A stretch of 64,000 nucleotides of DNA. Origin: HXMU1420-13 sp965601825 (lineage in GTDB: Bacteria > Bacteroidota > Rhodothermia > Balneolales > Balneolaceae). The position numbers and the translations under genes are program-made. Location of the stretch: contig OZ271839.1 of NCBI GenBank assembly GCA_965601825.1, forward strand, positions 1,178,001 through 1,242,000, in the 5' to 3' direction. This document shows, in pieces, positions 24,860 to 34,048 of the stretch (position 1 is the first letter of the stretch; the number at the start of each line of letters is the position of its first letter). The notes under the pieces are model-generated. The model did not search any database. It saw only the letters and a list, made by a program, of their open reading frames with translations, and was not told where the DNA came from.

Positions 24860-27376
24860 ATGAACTACGGAATATTGAAATCAGGCAAAATCCTATCTCT
24901 TTTGCTATGCAGTATGTTGGTTATTACAGGTTGTAAGTCATCTCAACCAGCATCTTCGAATGATACTACTACACAACGGCCATCACCTAGAGGAGGTGGA
25001 AATGGTGATATGAAAGCATTTAGTGACATCGTAACTGATGCAGCTGAATCGGATGAGGGTGTTTTTAACGTTCATAAAGTTAAAGACAAATATTACTTTG
25101 AAATCCCAAATGATCTATTAGAAAGAGAAATGTTACTTGTTACCAGAGTTTCTGGTACAACAGAGAATTTTAGTTTTGGTGGCGCTGGCCAAAAAGCTAG
25201 GGCTCAACAAGTAATCAGATGGCAGCGTAAAGAGAATTCTATAAAATTACGTCACGTTTCTTTTTCAAGTGTTGCTGATCCGGATGATCCTATTTATGAG
25301 TCTGTAGTAAATAACAATTTCGAACCTGTTGTTTATTCCTTCAACATTGAAGCCGATGCGACTGATAGTACTGGAATATTAATTGACGCAACAAAACTCT
25401 TTACATCTGATATTCAATTGCTAAGTGGTATGTCAGCTGGACAGAGAAGAGGCTTTCAAGTTCGTCGTTTAGATGGAAGTAGAAGCTTCATCGAAAGAAT
25501 GGCGAGTTATCCCGAAAACTTGGAAGTACGACATGTACTGACTTATGATGCTGCCAACCCTCCTGCTGATGCAGTGACAGGTACATTATCATTAGAAGTA
25601 AATCAATCAATGATATTACTCCCTGAGGAGCCTGTTGTACCAAGAAATTATGATGAGCGTGTAGCTTACTTCTCAATCGCACAATTCGATTATTCTTCAG
25701 ACGAACATCGTGCAGCAAATAAGCAGTTTATCACCAGGTATAATTTAGTACCAAAAGATAAAGAGGCCTACTTACGAGGCGAATTAGTTGAGCCAGAAAA
25801 TCCAATAATCTATTATTTAGACCCGGCTACACCAAAAAAATGGGTTCCATACTTACTTCAAGGTATAAATGATTGGCAAGTTGCTTTTGAGGCAGCTGGT
25901 TTCAAGAATGCAATTATAGGTAAAGAAGCGCCAACTCCGGAAGAAGATCCTGAATTCAGCCCGGAAGATGTTCGCTATTCTGTAATGCGTTATATAACAA
26001 ATCCCATTCAAAATGCTCAAGGACCACATGTTCATGATCCTCGTTCCGGCCAAATTCTTGAAAGTGATATTCTTTGGTATCATAACATCCAAAACTTATT
26101 AAGAAATTGGTTCTTTGTTCAAACAGCTGCAGCTAATCCTGAAGCTCGTCGCCCAAAAATGACAGATGATGTGATGGGTGAAATGCTACGATTTGTTATG
26201 GCACATGAAGTTGGTCATACAATTGGATTACCACATAACATGGGTTCCAGCCCTGGATATACTGTTGATCAATTACGAGATCCAGAGTTTACCTCGAATC
26301 ACGGTACAGCGCCATCAATTATGGATTATGCCCGATTCAATTATGTCGCTCAACCTGGAGATGGTGTTACACATTTCTATCCACAGATTGGTGAGTACGA
26401 TTTATGGTCGATCAAGTGGGGTTACACTTGGTTCCCTGATGTTGAAGAAGCAGATGACGAGAAAGAAATTCTCAACGAATGGATTGTAGAGCGAGCTGAT
26501 GATCCTTTATTTTTCTTCGGTGCTCAAAAAATCGGTTCTCCTGCTGATCCTCGTTCACAAACAGAAGACATTGGTGACGATGCAATGAATGCATCAGAAT
26601 TAGGCCTTGCCAATTTACAGGTAATCACAGATAACTTAATCGACTGGACAACTATTGATGGAGAAGATTATGATGACTTAGGTGAGCTTTATGGCCAGAT
26701 TATTGGCCAATGGAGACGCTACATGGGTCACGTTACTGCAAATGTTGGTGGTGTTTATGAAGATCATAAGACAGCTGACCAGCAAGGTGTAGTGTACACA
26801 GAAGTAACTGAAGAAGACCAGCGAAGAGCAATGGATTTCTTGATGCGTCATGCATTCTCAACTCCAACATGGGCTTATAATCAGGAAATTTTTGATCTGG
26901 TTAATAGATATTCTACGGTTGAGACATTCCGAGGTGCGCAAAGAGGTGTACTTGCAAATCTTGTAGATCCACAAAGAATTGCTCGATTAATTGAGTGGGA
27001 ACGTAGAACTGGTGGTGATTCATATACTCCATTTGAAATGATGGATGATGTAAGAAATGGAATCTTTAGTGAGCTTCGTGCCAACAGAAATATTGATGTT
27101 CACAGAAGAGCATTACAACGTGCCTATATTGAAGAGATGGAAGATCTGTTAAATGATGAAGTTGGATCAATACCAGCAGGTTTTAGCAACTTTATTGATT
27201 TCACACCAGTGGATGTAAGTCAATCAGATATCAGACCAATCGTAAGAAATCAGCTAAATATCTTACGTCGTGATATCAATAATCGAATTAATGCCGGTAA
27301 TATTGATCGATCCACACGAACGCATCTTGAGGATGCACGACATAGAATTGATGAGCTTTTAGCCATCGATGACTAA
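24860..27376 (+). CDS. Large secreted zinc-dependent metalloprotease (DUF5117/DUF5118 type), lipoprotein
   Basis: 838 residues. A lipoprotein signal ends at ...SMLVITGC (Cys ~25), then a Ser/Thr/Gln linker. Residues ~50-290 are a beta-rich prodomain-like region (DUF5118/DUF5117 style). The protease centre is VMAHEVGHTIGLPHNMGSS (HExxHxxGxxH) at about residues 450-465, with a Met-turn candidate in APSIMDYARFNY. A helical C-terminal ~250 residues follows (DRRSQTEDIGDDAMNAS-type region onward). It is probably anchored on the outer membrane. It precedes the Asp-box propeller gene, from which it is separated by a terminator, so co-regulation is not assured. Confidence 0.85.
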   Translation: MNYGILKSGKILSLLLCSMLVITGCKSSQPASSNDTTTQRPSPRGGGNGDMKAFSDIVTDAAESDEGVFNVHKVKDKYYFEIPNDLLEREMLLVTRVSGTTENFSFGGAGQKARAQQVIRWQRKENSIKLRHVSFSSVADPDDPIYESVVNNNFEPVVYSFNIEADATDSTGILIDATKLFTSDIQLLSGMSAGQRRGFQVRRLDGSRSFIERMASYPENLEVRHVLTYDAANPPADAVTGTLSLEVNQSMILLPEEPVVPRNYDERVAYFSIAQFDYSSDEHRAANKQFITRYNLVPKDKEAYLRGELVEPENPIIYYLDPATPKKWVPYLLQGINDWQVAFEAAGFKNAIIGKEAPTPEEDPEFSPEDVRYSVMRYITNPIQNAQGPHVHDPRSGQILESDILWYHNIQNLLRNWFFVQTAAANPEARRPKMTDDVMGEMLRFVMAHEVGHTIGLPHNMGSSPGYTVDQLRDPEFTSNHGTAPSIMDYARFNYVAQPGDGVTHFYPQIGEYDLWSIKWGYTWFPDVEEADDEKEILNEWIVERADDPLFFFGAQKIGSPADPRSQTEDIGDDAMNASELGLANLQVITDNLIDWTTIDGEDYDDLGELYGQIIGQWRRYMGHVTANVGGVYEDHKTADQQGVVYTEVTEEDQRRAMDFLMRHAFSTPTWAYNQEIFDLVNRYSTVETFRGAQRGVLANLVDPQRIARLIEWERRTGGDSYTPFEMMDDVRNGIFSELRANRNIDVHRRALQRAYIEEMEDLLNDEVGSIPAGFSNFIDFTPVDVSQSDIRPIVRNQLNILRRDINNRINAGNIDRSTRTHLEDARHRIDELLAIDD

Positions 27377-27386
27377 CAAAATTTTT

Positions 27387-27418
27387 AAAGATGGCATGGA
27401 AACGTGTCATCTTTTTTT
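27387..27418 (+). terminator. Terminator after the metalloprotease gene
   Basis: AAAGATGGCA and TGTCATCTTT pair (one G-T) around an 8-base loop and run into eight T. Confidence 0.8.
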
Positions 27419-27444
27419 TATCCCATTAACCAAATAAAAGAGGA

Positions 27445-30400
27445 ATGAAAGCTAAACTAAGAATTAATTTTACGGGATTATTATTGCTCCTGCTTTCTGT
27501 CGCTGTTAGTGCACAAGAGCTAGATATGGAGTTACTAAAAGGTATTGAACCACGAAATATTGGCCCTGCAGGAATGAGTGGTCGAATTACTGCAATTGAT
27601 GTTGTAGAATCGAATACAGATGTCATTTATGTGGGTTCAGCTTCCGGGGGTATCTGGAAATCAATATCCGGTGGAATTACCTGGGAACCCATTTTTGATG
27701 ATTACGGAACTGCAGGTATTGGTGCAATTGATATCTACCAAAAAAGCCCGGATATCGTTTGGGTTGGAACTGGAGAGGGAAATCCAAGAAATAGTGCAAA
27801 TGCCGGAGCAGGAGTTTATCGAAGTTTAGATGGTGGCCGTTCTTTTGAGTTTATGGGGCTTGAAAATACTCGGAATATCCACCGAATAATTGTTCATCCG
27901 GATGATCCAAACACAGTGTATGTAGGTGCTCAAGGTAATGCATGGGCTGATACAGAAGATCGGGGTGTGTATAAAACCACAGATGGTGGTAAAACATGGA
28001 CTAAAATTCTATACAACAATACCAGAACCGGTATAGGTGATATGGTTATGGATCCAAACAATCCAAACAAAATTTTCGCTGCAATGTGGGAATACCGCCG
28101 TTGGCCATGGTTCTTTGAGTCGGGTGGTGAAGGCTCAGGTTTATACATGACTCTTGATGGTGGAGATACCTGGAATGAAATTACTTCTGAAGATGGATTG
28201 CCGGAAGGAACCTTAGGCAAAATGGGTATCGCGATTGCGCCTAGTAATACAAATATAGTTTATGCCTTGGTAGAATCTGAGAAGAACGCAATTTACAGAT
28301 CAGATGATGGTGGTTTTACATGGGAACAACGCCAAACTGTTGAAGATGATCCTGATGTAGGAAATCGTCCGTTTTATTATTCAGAAATTTATGTCGATCC
28401 ATTTAATGAAAACCGTGTTTACAGCTTGTATACTTACCTTTCTGTAAGTGAAGATGGCGCACGCTCTTTCGAAAGTTTATATCCTTACTACAATTGGGTA
28501 CATCCTGATCATCATGCATATTGGATCAGTTCAGAAAGTCCCGGCTACATGATCAATGGTAACGATGGTGGACTTAATATTAGTCATGATGGTGGCGTTA
28601 CCTGGAGATTTATTGAAAATATCCCGGTTGGTCAATTCTATCATGTTGAAGTAGATATGGAAATTCCTTACAACGTGTATGGTGGAATGCAGGATAATGG
28701 ATCCTGGGAAGGTCCGGCATATGTTTGGAGAAGCGGAGGAATCCGAAATGCATACTGGGATGAATTATTCTTTGGAGATGGTTTCGACGTTATGATCGAT
28801 CCAAGTAATCCAAGATATCTTTATGCAATGTCTCAGCAGGGTAATGTTGGGCGCGTTGATAGAGAATCCGGAAGTGCTCGTTTTGTAAAACCAACACATC
28901 CTGAAGGTGAAGATCTTCGTTGGAACTGGAATGCGCCAATCAATTTTGATCCCTACAACGAAACCGGAATTTATTTCGGAAGTCAGTATGTGCATTATTC
29001 ACCGGATCGTGGTGAATCTTGGGAAATCATCTCACCGGACTTAACGACAAACGATACTACAAAACAAAAGCAGCATGAAAGTGGTGGATTAACCATGGAT
29101 GCAACCGGTGCTGAAAATCATACTACGCTTTTAGCAATCGAACCAAGTGCTATTGAAGAAGGTTTGATTTGGACAGGATCTGATGATGGATTAATCCACA
29201 TCACGCGTGACGGAGGTGAATCATGGGACAATGTTTCTCGCTTCCCGAGAAGTGTTAATGAAAATAGTTATGTAGCTCAAGTTCATGCTTCTACTTTCAA
29301 TGCGTCAGAAGCTTTTGCAGTGGTTAATGATTACCGTCGTGGTGACTGGACACCAATTGTACTACATACTGACAATTATGGTCGCCGATGGAGAAACATC
29401 CTTGAAGATTCAAAAGTGGAAGGTTATGCGCTTTCATTTGTTCAAGATCTGGTTGCGCCAAACCTGATGTTTGTTGGAACTGAATTCGGTCTATTTATCA
29501 CAGTCGATGGCGGTGAAAATTGGACAAAGTGGACCAATGAATTCCCAACTGTGCCAACTTACGACATGAAAATTCATCCACGTGAACATGATTTAGTAAT
29601 CGCTACTTTCGGTCGTTCTTTCTGGATAATGGATGATATCCGTCCACTACGTGAACTGGCTGCAAATGGTGCTGATGAGCTAGAAAAAGGTATCAAAGCT
29701 TTCCCATCACCTGATGCTTATCTTGCAAACTGGAGACAAGCAATGGGTTCTCGCTTCGCTGCTGATGGCATGTATTCAGGTGATAATAGAGGTCGAGGAG
29801 CTATGTTAACATACTCTGTAAATAAAGACCTGGTTGAAGGAACCGGAGATGACAGAGAAGATGTAAAGCTTAAAATCGAAATCTTTGATGAAGAAGGAAC
29901 TAAACTTCGAACTCTTGAACGGACTCCTTCTGAAGCAGGAATTAACCGTACTTCTTGGGGCTTAGATCGAAAAGGCGTTAGAAACCCAACAAGAAATAAT
30001 CCAAGATGGGGAGCTAACACTGAACCAGGCGGAGCTTCAGTACTTCCGGGAACATATAAAGTGAAGTATACTTATGGTGATTATTCCGATTCAACTATGG
30101 TAACAGTTCATCCTGATCCAAGAATTGAAATGCCTATGGCGTCTATGCAAGCTAGTTCTGATTTTGTTGATAGAGTAATGGACTTACGTATGTATTTAGG
30201 TGAAGCAGTTAAAGTACTTCGCGATGCCAAATCTATTGTTGAAGTGAATCAGACGCTTGTTAAAAACGATCCTCGTGAAGAAAAGAAAGAACTTTCTGAC
30301 ATGAATAAAGCAACAATGGAGAGCATTGAAAATATGTTGGATATGATTTTTGGGAAAGCCGATGATCGTCAGGGAATTACGAGAAACCCGGCTATGAATG

Positions 30401-30624
30401 TAATGCGACGCCTGTCTGGTCCGTTGCGTTATTTAAGTAATGACTTGGATGGTCCCGGCGTCACTGAAGAAAATCTGTTCCGTTTAGCTGAAGAGGCTGT
30501 TAACGAAGCAGTCGCTGAAATTAACAGTTTCATTGAAAATGACTGGGCTGAATATCAAATGGCAATGGAAGAAGCAGATTTAACGCCATTCAAAGAAATG
30601 ACAACCGTAGAGAAAGATGGCTAA
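27445..30624 (+). CDS. Secreted VPS10/BNR Asp-box beta-propeller protein
   Basis: 1059 residues with a Sec signal (LLLLLLSVAVSAQELDM). At least eight Asp-box motifs of the S-x-D-x-G-x-T-W type occur: SLDGGRSFEF, TTDGGKTWTK, TLDGGDTWNE, SDDGGFTWEQ, SHDGGVTWRF, SPDRGESWEI, TRDGGESWDN and TVDGGENWTK, giving a ten-bladed sortilin-like or paired propeller over residues ~30-740. A beta-sandwich (GINRTSWGLDRKGVRNPTRN; PGTYKVKYTYG) and a helical C-terminus follow. Often annotated as glycosyl hydrolase, but I see no proven catalytic residues; protein or glycan binding is as likely. Periplasmic or surface-located. Confidence 0.85.
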   Translation: MKAKLRINFTGLLLLLLSVAVSAQELDMELLKGIEPRNIGPAGMSGRITAIDVVESNTDVIYVGSASGGIWKSISGGITWEPIFDDYGTAGIGAIDIYQKSPDIVWVGTGEGNPRNSANAGAGVYRSLDGGRSFEFMGLENTRNIHRIIVHPDDPNTVYVGAQGNAWADTEDRGVYKTTDGGKTWTKILYNNTRTGIGDMVMDPNNPNKIFAAMWEYRRWPWFFESGGEGSGLYMTLDGGDTWNEITSEDGLPEGTLGKMGIAIAPSNTNIVYALVESEKNAIYRSDDGGFTWEQRQTVEDDPDVGNRPFYYSEIYVDPFNENRVYSLYTYLSVSEDGARSFESLYPYYNWVHPDHHAYWISSESPGYMINGNDGGLNISHDGGVTWRFIENIPVGQFYHVEVDMEIPYNVYGGMQDNGSWEGPAYVWRSGGIRNAYWDELFFGDGFDVMIDPSNPRYLYAMSQQGNVGRVDRESGSARFVKPTHPEGEDLRWNWNAPINFDPYNETGIYFGSQYVHYSPDRGESWEIISPDLTTNDTTKQKQHESGGLTMDATGAENHTTLLAIEPSAIEEGLIWTGSDDGLIHITRDGGESWDNVSRFPRSVNENSYVAQVHASTFNASEAFAVVNDYRRGDWTPIVLHTDNYGRRWRNILEDSKVEGYALSFVQDLVAPNLMFVGTEFGLFITVDGGENWTKWTNEFPTVPTYDMKIHPREHDLVIATFGRSFWIMDDIRPLRELAANGADELEKGIKAFPSPDAYLANWRQAMGSRFAADGMYSGDNRGRGAMLTYSVNKDLVEGTGDDREDVKLKIEIFDEEGTKLRTLERTPSEAGINRTSWGLDRKGVRNPTRNNPRWGANTEPGGASVLPGTYKVKYTYGDYSDSTMVTVHPDPRIEMPMASMQASSDFVDRVMDLRMYLGEAVKVLRDAKSIVEVNQTLVKNDPREEKKELSDMNKATMESIENMLDMIFGKADDRQGITRNPAMNVMRRLSGPLRYLSNDLDGPGVTEENLFRLAEEAVNEAVAEINSFIENDWAEYQMAMEEADLTPFKEMTTVEKDG

Positions 30625-30648
30625 ATTTAATTAAATCAAAGTTAATTA

Positions 30649-30680
30649 CCCCGATTTGCTCAAACGAATCGGGGTTTTTT
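30649..30680 (+). terminator. Terminator after the Asp-box propeller gene
   Basis: CCCCGATT and AATCGGGG form a perfect 8-bp stem followed by TTTTTT. Confidence 0.9.
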
Positions 30681-30718
30681 ATATTTAACCGTTGGAGTAA
30701 AATTGTTCGACGCACTTT

Positions 30719-31591
30719 ATGGAATCATTCATCGAATTTTTTGAGAACATCCCATCCAGTTTCCGAGCCGGGATTCTTGTAGGCGGGATTTTTCTGTTCT
30801 GGATTATTGAAGGAGTTTTTCCACTGTTCGAATTCGGCTATCGAAAAGTACGTCATGCCGGTATTAACATTATTCTTACCGGATTCTTTGTTTTAATTGG
30901 GTTGTTATTTGCCAGTGTTTTACTTGGTGCATCGGATTGGGTTACCGCTAATAACTTTGGTGTACTCAACTGGGTTTCAATGCCGATATGGTTACAGATA
31001 ATTGTAGGAGTAATGATTCTAGACTTCTTTGGAGCTTACCTGGTACATTTTGTTGAGCATAAAATAAAATGGATGTGGAAGTTTCACTTAGTGCACCATA
31101 GTGATACAACGGTAGATGTAACCACTGGGTTACGTCACCACCCGGGAGAGGCTGTCTTCAGAATGGTATTTACTATTCTTGGAGTTATGATTGCCGGCGC
31201 ACCAATCTGGATTGTATTCTTTTATCAAACTATGTCTGCGGCATTTACTCATTTCAATCATGCGAATATTCAAATGCCCAAGAAACTAGATAATGCACTT
31301 TCTTATGTATTTGTAACTCCATACATGCACAAAGTTCATCATCACTACACACAGCCATTAACGGATACCAACTACGGTAATATATTTGCTATCTGGGATA
31401 GAGTGTTTGGTACATTCGCGCAGGTTGATAACACGAAAGAATTGGTTTACGGAATAGATACACATATGGATCCAAAAGAACATGATGATGTTGTAAACCT
31501 TCTAAAGATACCATTTCAAAAATATCGCCCACCCGTAGGTTCGAAGTTTGGAGATGATGAGGAATCTGAATCTTCGTCTAAGTCATCCTGA
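30719..31591 (+). CDS. Sterol desaturase/fatty acid hydroxylase-family di-iron enzyme
   Basis: 290 residues, integral membrane. Hydrophobic helices lie at ~17-37, 46-70 and 88-110, with another pair at ~148-170. The histidine clusters for the di-iron centre are HFVEH (110-114), FHLVHH (122-127), RHH (139-141) and HKVHHHY (about 200). The family hydroxylates or desaturates sterols, carotenoids or fatty-acid chains using O2. No carotenoid or hopanoid gene is adjacent, so the substrate is unknown. The C-terminal tail is acidic and Ser-rich. It ends right at a palindrome array. Confidence 0.85.
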   Translation: MESFIEFFENIPSSFRAGILVGGIFLFWIIEGVFPLFEFGYRKVRHAGINIILTGFFVLIGLLFASVLLGASDWVTANNFGVLNWVSMPIWLQIIVGVMILDFFGAYLVHFVEHKIKWMWKFHLVHHSDTTVDVTTGLRHHPGEAVFRMVFTILGVMIAGAPIWIVFFYQTMSAAFTHFNHANIQMPKKLDNALSYVFVTPYMHKVHHHYTQPLTDTNYGNIFAIWDRVFGTFAQVDNTKELVYGIDTHMDPKEHDDVVNLLKIPFQKYRPPVGSKFGDDEESESSSKSS

Positions 31592-32032
31592 CCCGACAGC
31601 TGTCGGGATTAGGTTTTTGTCGAGTAACTAGCTAGAATTCTTTTGGTGACTTTTGGCTTGATCCAAAAGTCACCAAAAGATCAAGGCTTAGAATTATTGA
31701 TGCGCCTCGATTCCATTCGCTAAATATATTCGATGGTCTATTTTCTTCCTTGCATAATTATTTAGTTGATGACCGGTGCGAATTTATTTGTCCGCCAATT
31801 GGCGGACTCGCTCATTTTTTCTCGTCTTATTTCATCAATAATTCTTAGGCCCTTTTTTGAACTATGTCTAACATTAAACCCGGAAGAAATGCGGTAGGGA
31901 TGAACTGGGGATTGAAATTATCGTTAGCAAGTAATGTAATCAGCGTACATTAGCGGGTGAATCTACATTTCTTACGGCGGTTTTTGGGTACTTTTGTCCG
32001 TACAAAAGTGCCAAAGAAAACTAAATGAATAA
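31592..32032. repeat. Gene-free array of nested palindromes
   Basis: About 440 bases between convergent genes, with no credible frame. Elements in order: CCCGACAGCTGTCGGG (31592-31607), perfect; CTTTTGGTGACTTTTGG (31640-31656) exactly complementary to 31663-31679 with a 6-base loop; AGAATTATTGATG (31689-31701) complementary to 31833-31845, enclosing GTCCGCCAATTGGCGGAC (31790-31807), perfect; and ACTTTTGT-CCGT-ACAAAAGT (31990-32009) with an imperfect extension of the stem. The pattern resembles repetitive extragenic palindromes. The first hairpin may also end the desaturase transcript. Confidence 0.75.
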
Positions 32033-33073
32033 CTAAAACCTATCAATCACCATCACACCAGAATGTGTAAACTCATTCATTCTTGGAAGGATGGACGTTG
32101 ATTCTTCAAGCGCAATTGTTCTTTCGATTAGTTTTTGTGGTGAAAGCTTTCCTGATAAGATCATTTTAAGCATTTCAGGATATTTAAAAGCCTGCATTCC
32201 ATGACTACCGAAGATTTCCAACTCATCTGCGATTATTCTGTCCATTGGTATTTTTGGATGCTGATGATCTTCTGTCATTAACCCGACCTGAAGATGTCTT
32301 CCGCGCTTTCTCAAGTTGGCGATTGAATTGAAGCAGGTTTCCTGGCTGCCTAAGGCATCCATAGAAACATGAGCTCCTCCATTTGTGAGCTCTCGGATTT
32401 CTGAAATCAAATCATCTTGATTATTGGCGTTTACTGTAAGGTCTGCTCCAATTGATTTTGCTAATTCAAGAGTAGAATCATTGATATCTACAGCAATAAC
32501 TTTTGCGTTCAACGCTTTTGCAATCATGATGGCTGAAAGCCCAACGCCACCACAGCCATGAATTACAACAAATTCACCATCTTTTACCTTTCCTTGATGA
32601 ACAATAGCTCGAAATGAAGTGATAAATCTACAACCTAAAGTTGCTGCTGTTGTGAAATCAATTTCATCAGGAAGTTGAACAATATTTGTATCTGCATAAT
32701 CAAGTGCTACAAATTCAGCGAACGAACCCCAATGGGTGAAACCGGGTTGAGATTGATGATCACAAACCTGATGATTTCCGGAATCACATTGTGGGCAAGT
32801 TCCGCATCCACACACAAAAGGAGTAGTTACACGATCTCCAATTTTTACCTGATTTACATTCTTGCCAACAGCGACTACTTCTCCGGCAAGTTCGTGACCC
32901 GGTACATGAGGGAGTTTGATATCTGAATCGTGTCCCATCCAGCCATGCCAATCACTTCGACAAAGTCCAGTAGCCATTACCTCGACAACAACTCCATCAT
33001 CATTTGGAGTTGGATCAGGAACATTTTCGACAGAGATCGATCCTTGGAATTCTTCAAAGATTGCTGCTTTCAT
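32033..33073 (-). CDS. Zinc-dependent medium-chain alcohol dehydrogenase
   Basis: 346 residues, cytosolic. Catalytic zinc ligands are in TGLCRSDWHGW and PHVPGHELAG; the structural zinc loop is CGTCPQCDSGNHQVC. The nucleotide-binding turn is VIHGCGGVGLSAIMIAKAL with an acidic VIAVDIND, implying NAD preference. GADLTVNANNQDD and LGSQETCFNSIANLRKRGRH are typical. It oxidises alcohols or reduces aldehydes; substrate unknown. It starts 42 bases after the alpha/beta hydrolase stop in the same direction, so the two probably form an operon facing the TetR gene. Confidence 0.9.
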   Translation of the reverse strand: MKAAIFEEFQGSISVENVPDPTPNDDGVVVEVMATGLCRSDWHGWMGHDSDIKLPHVPGHELAGEVVAVGKNVNQVKIGDRVTTPFVCGCGTCPQCDSGNHQVCDHQSQPGFTHWGSFAEFVALDYADTNIVQLPDEIDFTTAATLGCRFITSFRAIVHQGKVKDGEFVVIHGCGGVGLSAIMIAKALNAKVIAVDINDSTLELAKSIGADLTVNANNQDDLISEIRELTNGGAHVSMDALGSQETCFNSIANLRKRGRHLQVGLMTEDHQHPKIPMDRIIADELEIFGSHGMQAFKYPEMLKMILSGKLSPQKLIERTIALEESTSILPRMNEFTHSGVMVIDRF

Positions 33074-33115
33074 TACAGCAAATTCATTGATTAATTGATT
33101 AAGATCAAATTATGT

Positions 33116-33982
33116 CTATTCATTATAACGATTGAGGATATAATTCTCGATAAAAGTATTGTCTGATCTGTTTTGAACATGTTTCGAGTTTTCAAACAAA
33201 TGAGCTGTTTGAAGAGTAGGGAAGATTTTATGAGCTCGCTTGATCATCTTTTCACCCGGAAATATGATATCCAGTTTTGCAGCAAATAAATGAATCGGAG
33301 TTTTAATTGATGCAGCTTCCTTTTTAGTGATTGTCGGAACTGGTGTGAAATCAAGATTAAAATGAAGTAGAATTTTTGAGATATACTGAATAGCGAATTC
33401 ATCTCTATCTGTGAAAAGCTCGGCTAAAAATTTTTCTACATACTTCATGTCCTGTGTCTTCATATACTTTTTCATAGGAAGAAACATCTTAAAAATTCCG
33501 GCTAGCGGATTGCCGTTAACAATGTATGCTGGAGATGCCAAAAATGCACTTTTTATTCTTGATTGATCTAGGTGCAACGACTTTAGGATTACCAATCCAC
33601 CTAATGAAAATCCAGCTAATGCTACATCATATATATCCAGATTGTTTAATACATCATTAAACCAAAGACCATAGGAGTCATCTTTCATACTTAAAAAATT
33701 CTCATCAGTTTTATTAGGCTGAGCCATTACATCAACTGCATAGACATAATATTTCTTTGTCAGATTGGGATAAGATTCAATAGCAATCGGAGCGCATCCA
33801 TTTGAACCATGAACAATAACTAGCGGAGGGTTATTTTTGTCACCTGTTGCTAATACATGTGTAGATCCAAATCTAGTACTCAGAAACTTTGATTCATATT
33901 CGATATTCAGCTCTTCTAGCTTTTTTTCATAGAGGTCCAGAATTTCAGCTTTTCCCTCTTCCGATTTAAACAATCTCTTCAT
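33116..33982 (-). CDS. Alpha/beta hydrolase in a TetR-linked operon
   Basis: 288 residues. PPLVIVHGSNGCAPIAIESY is the oxyanion loop, DVALAGFSLGGLVILKSLHL the nucleophile elbow (G-F-S-L-G), PIHLFAAKLDIIFPGEKMI the acid segment and ENSKHVQNRSDN the His region. No signal peptide. Relatives include lipolytic and aromatic-ring-cleavage-product hydrolases. It is divergent from the TetR regulator, with two operator-like repeats in the 65-bp gap, and is followed by the alcohol dehydrogenase. Together they suggest inducible catabolism or detoxification of an ester or alcohol. Confidence 0.8.
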   Translation of the reverse strand: MKRLFKSEEGKAEILDLYEKKLEELNIEYESKFLSTRFGSTHVLATGDKNNPPLVIVHGSNGCAPIAIESYPNLTKKYYVYAVDVMAQPNKTDENFLSMKDDSYGLWFNDVLNNLDIYDVALAGFSLGGLVILKSLHLDQSRIKSAFLASPAYIVNGNPLAGIFKMFLPMKKYMKTQDMKYVEKFLAELFTDRDEFAIQYISKILLHFNLDFTPVPTITKKEAASIKTPIHLFAAKLDIIFPGEKMIKRAHKIFPTLQTAHLFENSKHVQNRSDNTFIENYILNRYNE

Positions 33983-34001
33983 TTTTGTACTTTATTTATA
34001 A

Positions 34002-34048
34002 TTAGGACAAATTTACTAAAATAATCTGATTTAGGACAAGTTTACTAA
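34002..34048. promoter_or_regulatory. Duplicated 18-bp operator candidate for the TetR regulator
   Basis: TTAGGACAAATTTACTAA (34002-34019) recurs as TTAGGACAAGTTTACTAA (34031-34048), 17 of 18 bases identical, 29 bases apart. Each copy has TTAG/CTAA ends in inverted orientation. The pair fills the short gap between hydrolase and TetR starts; the right copy touches the TetR ATG. That placement would let one repressor control both directions. Confidence 0.7.

Noticed and set aside
27930..28220. 96-residue leftward frame opposite the propeller gene
   Set aside because: Created by the repeated Asp-box codons on the other strand.
31592..32032. CRISPR array
   Set aside because: The repeats are inverted, of differing sequence and irregularly spaced; there is no direct repeat-spacer periodicity and no cas gene.
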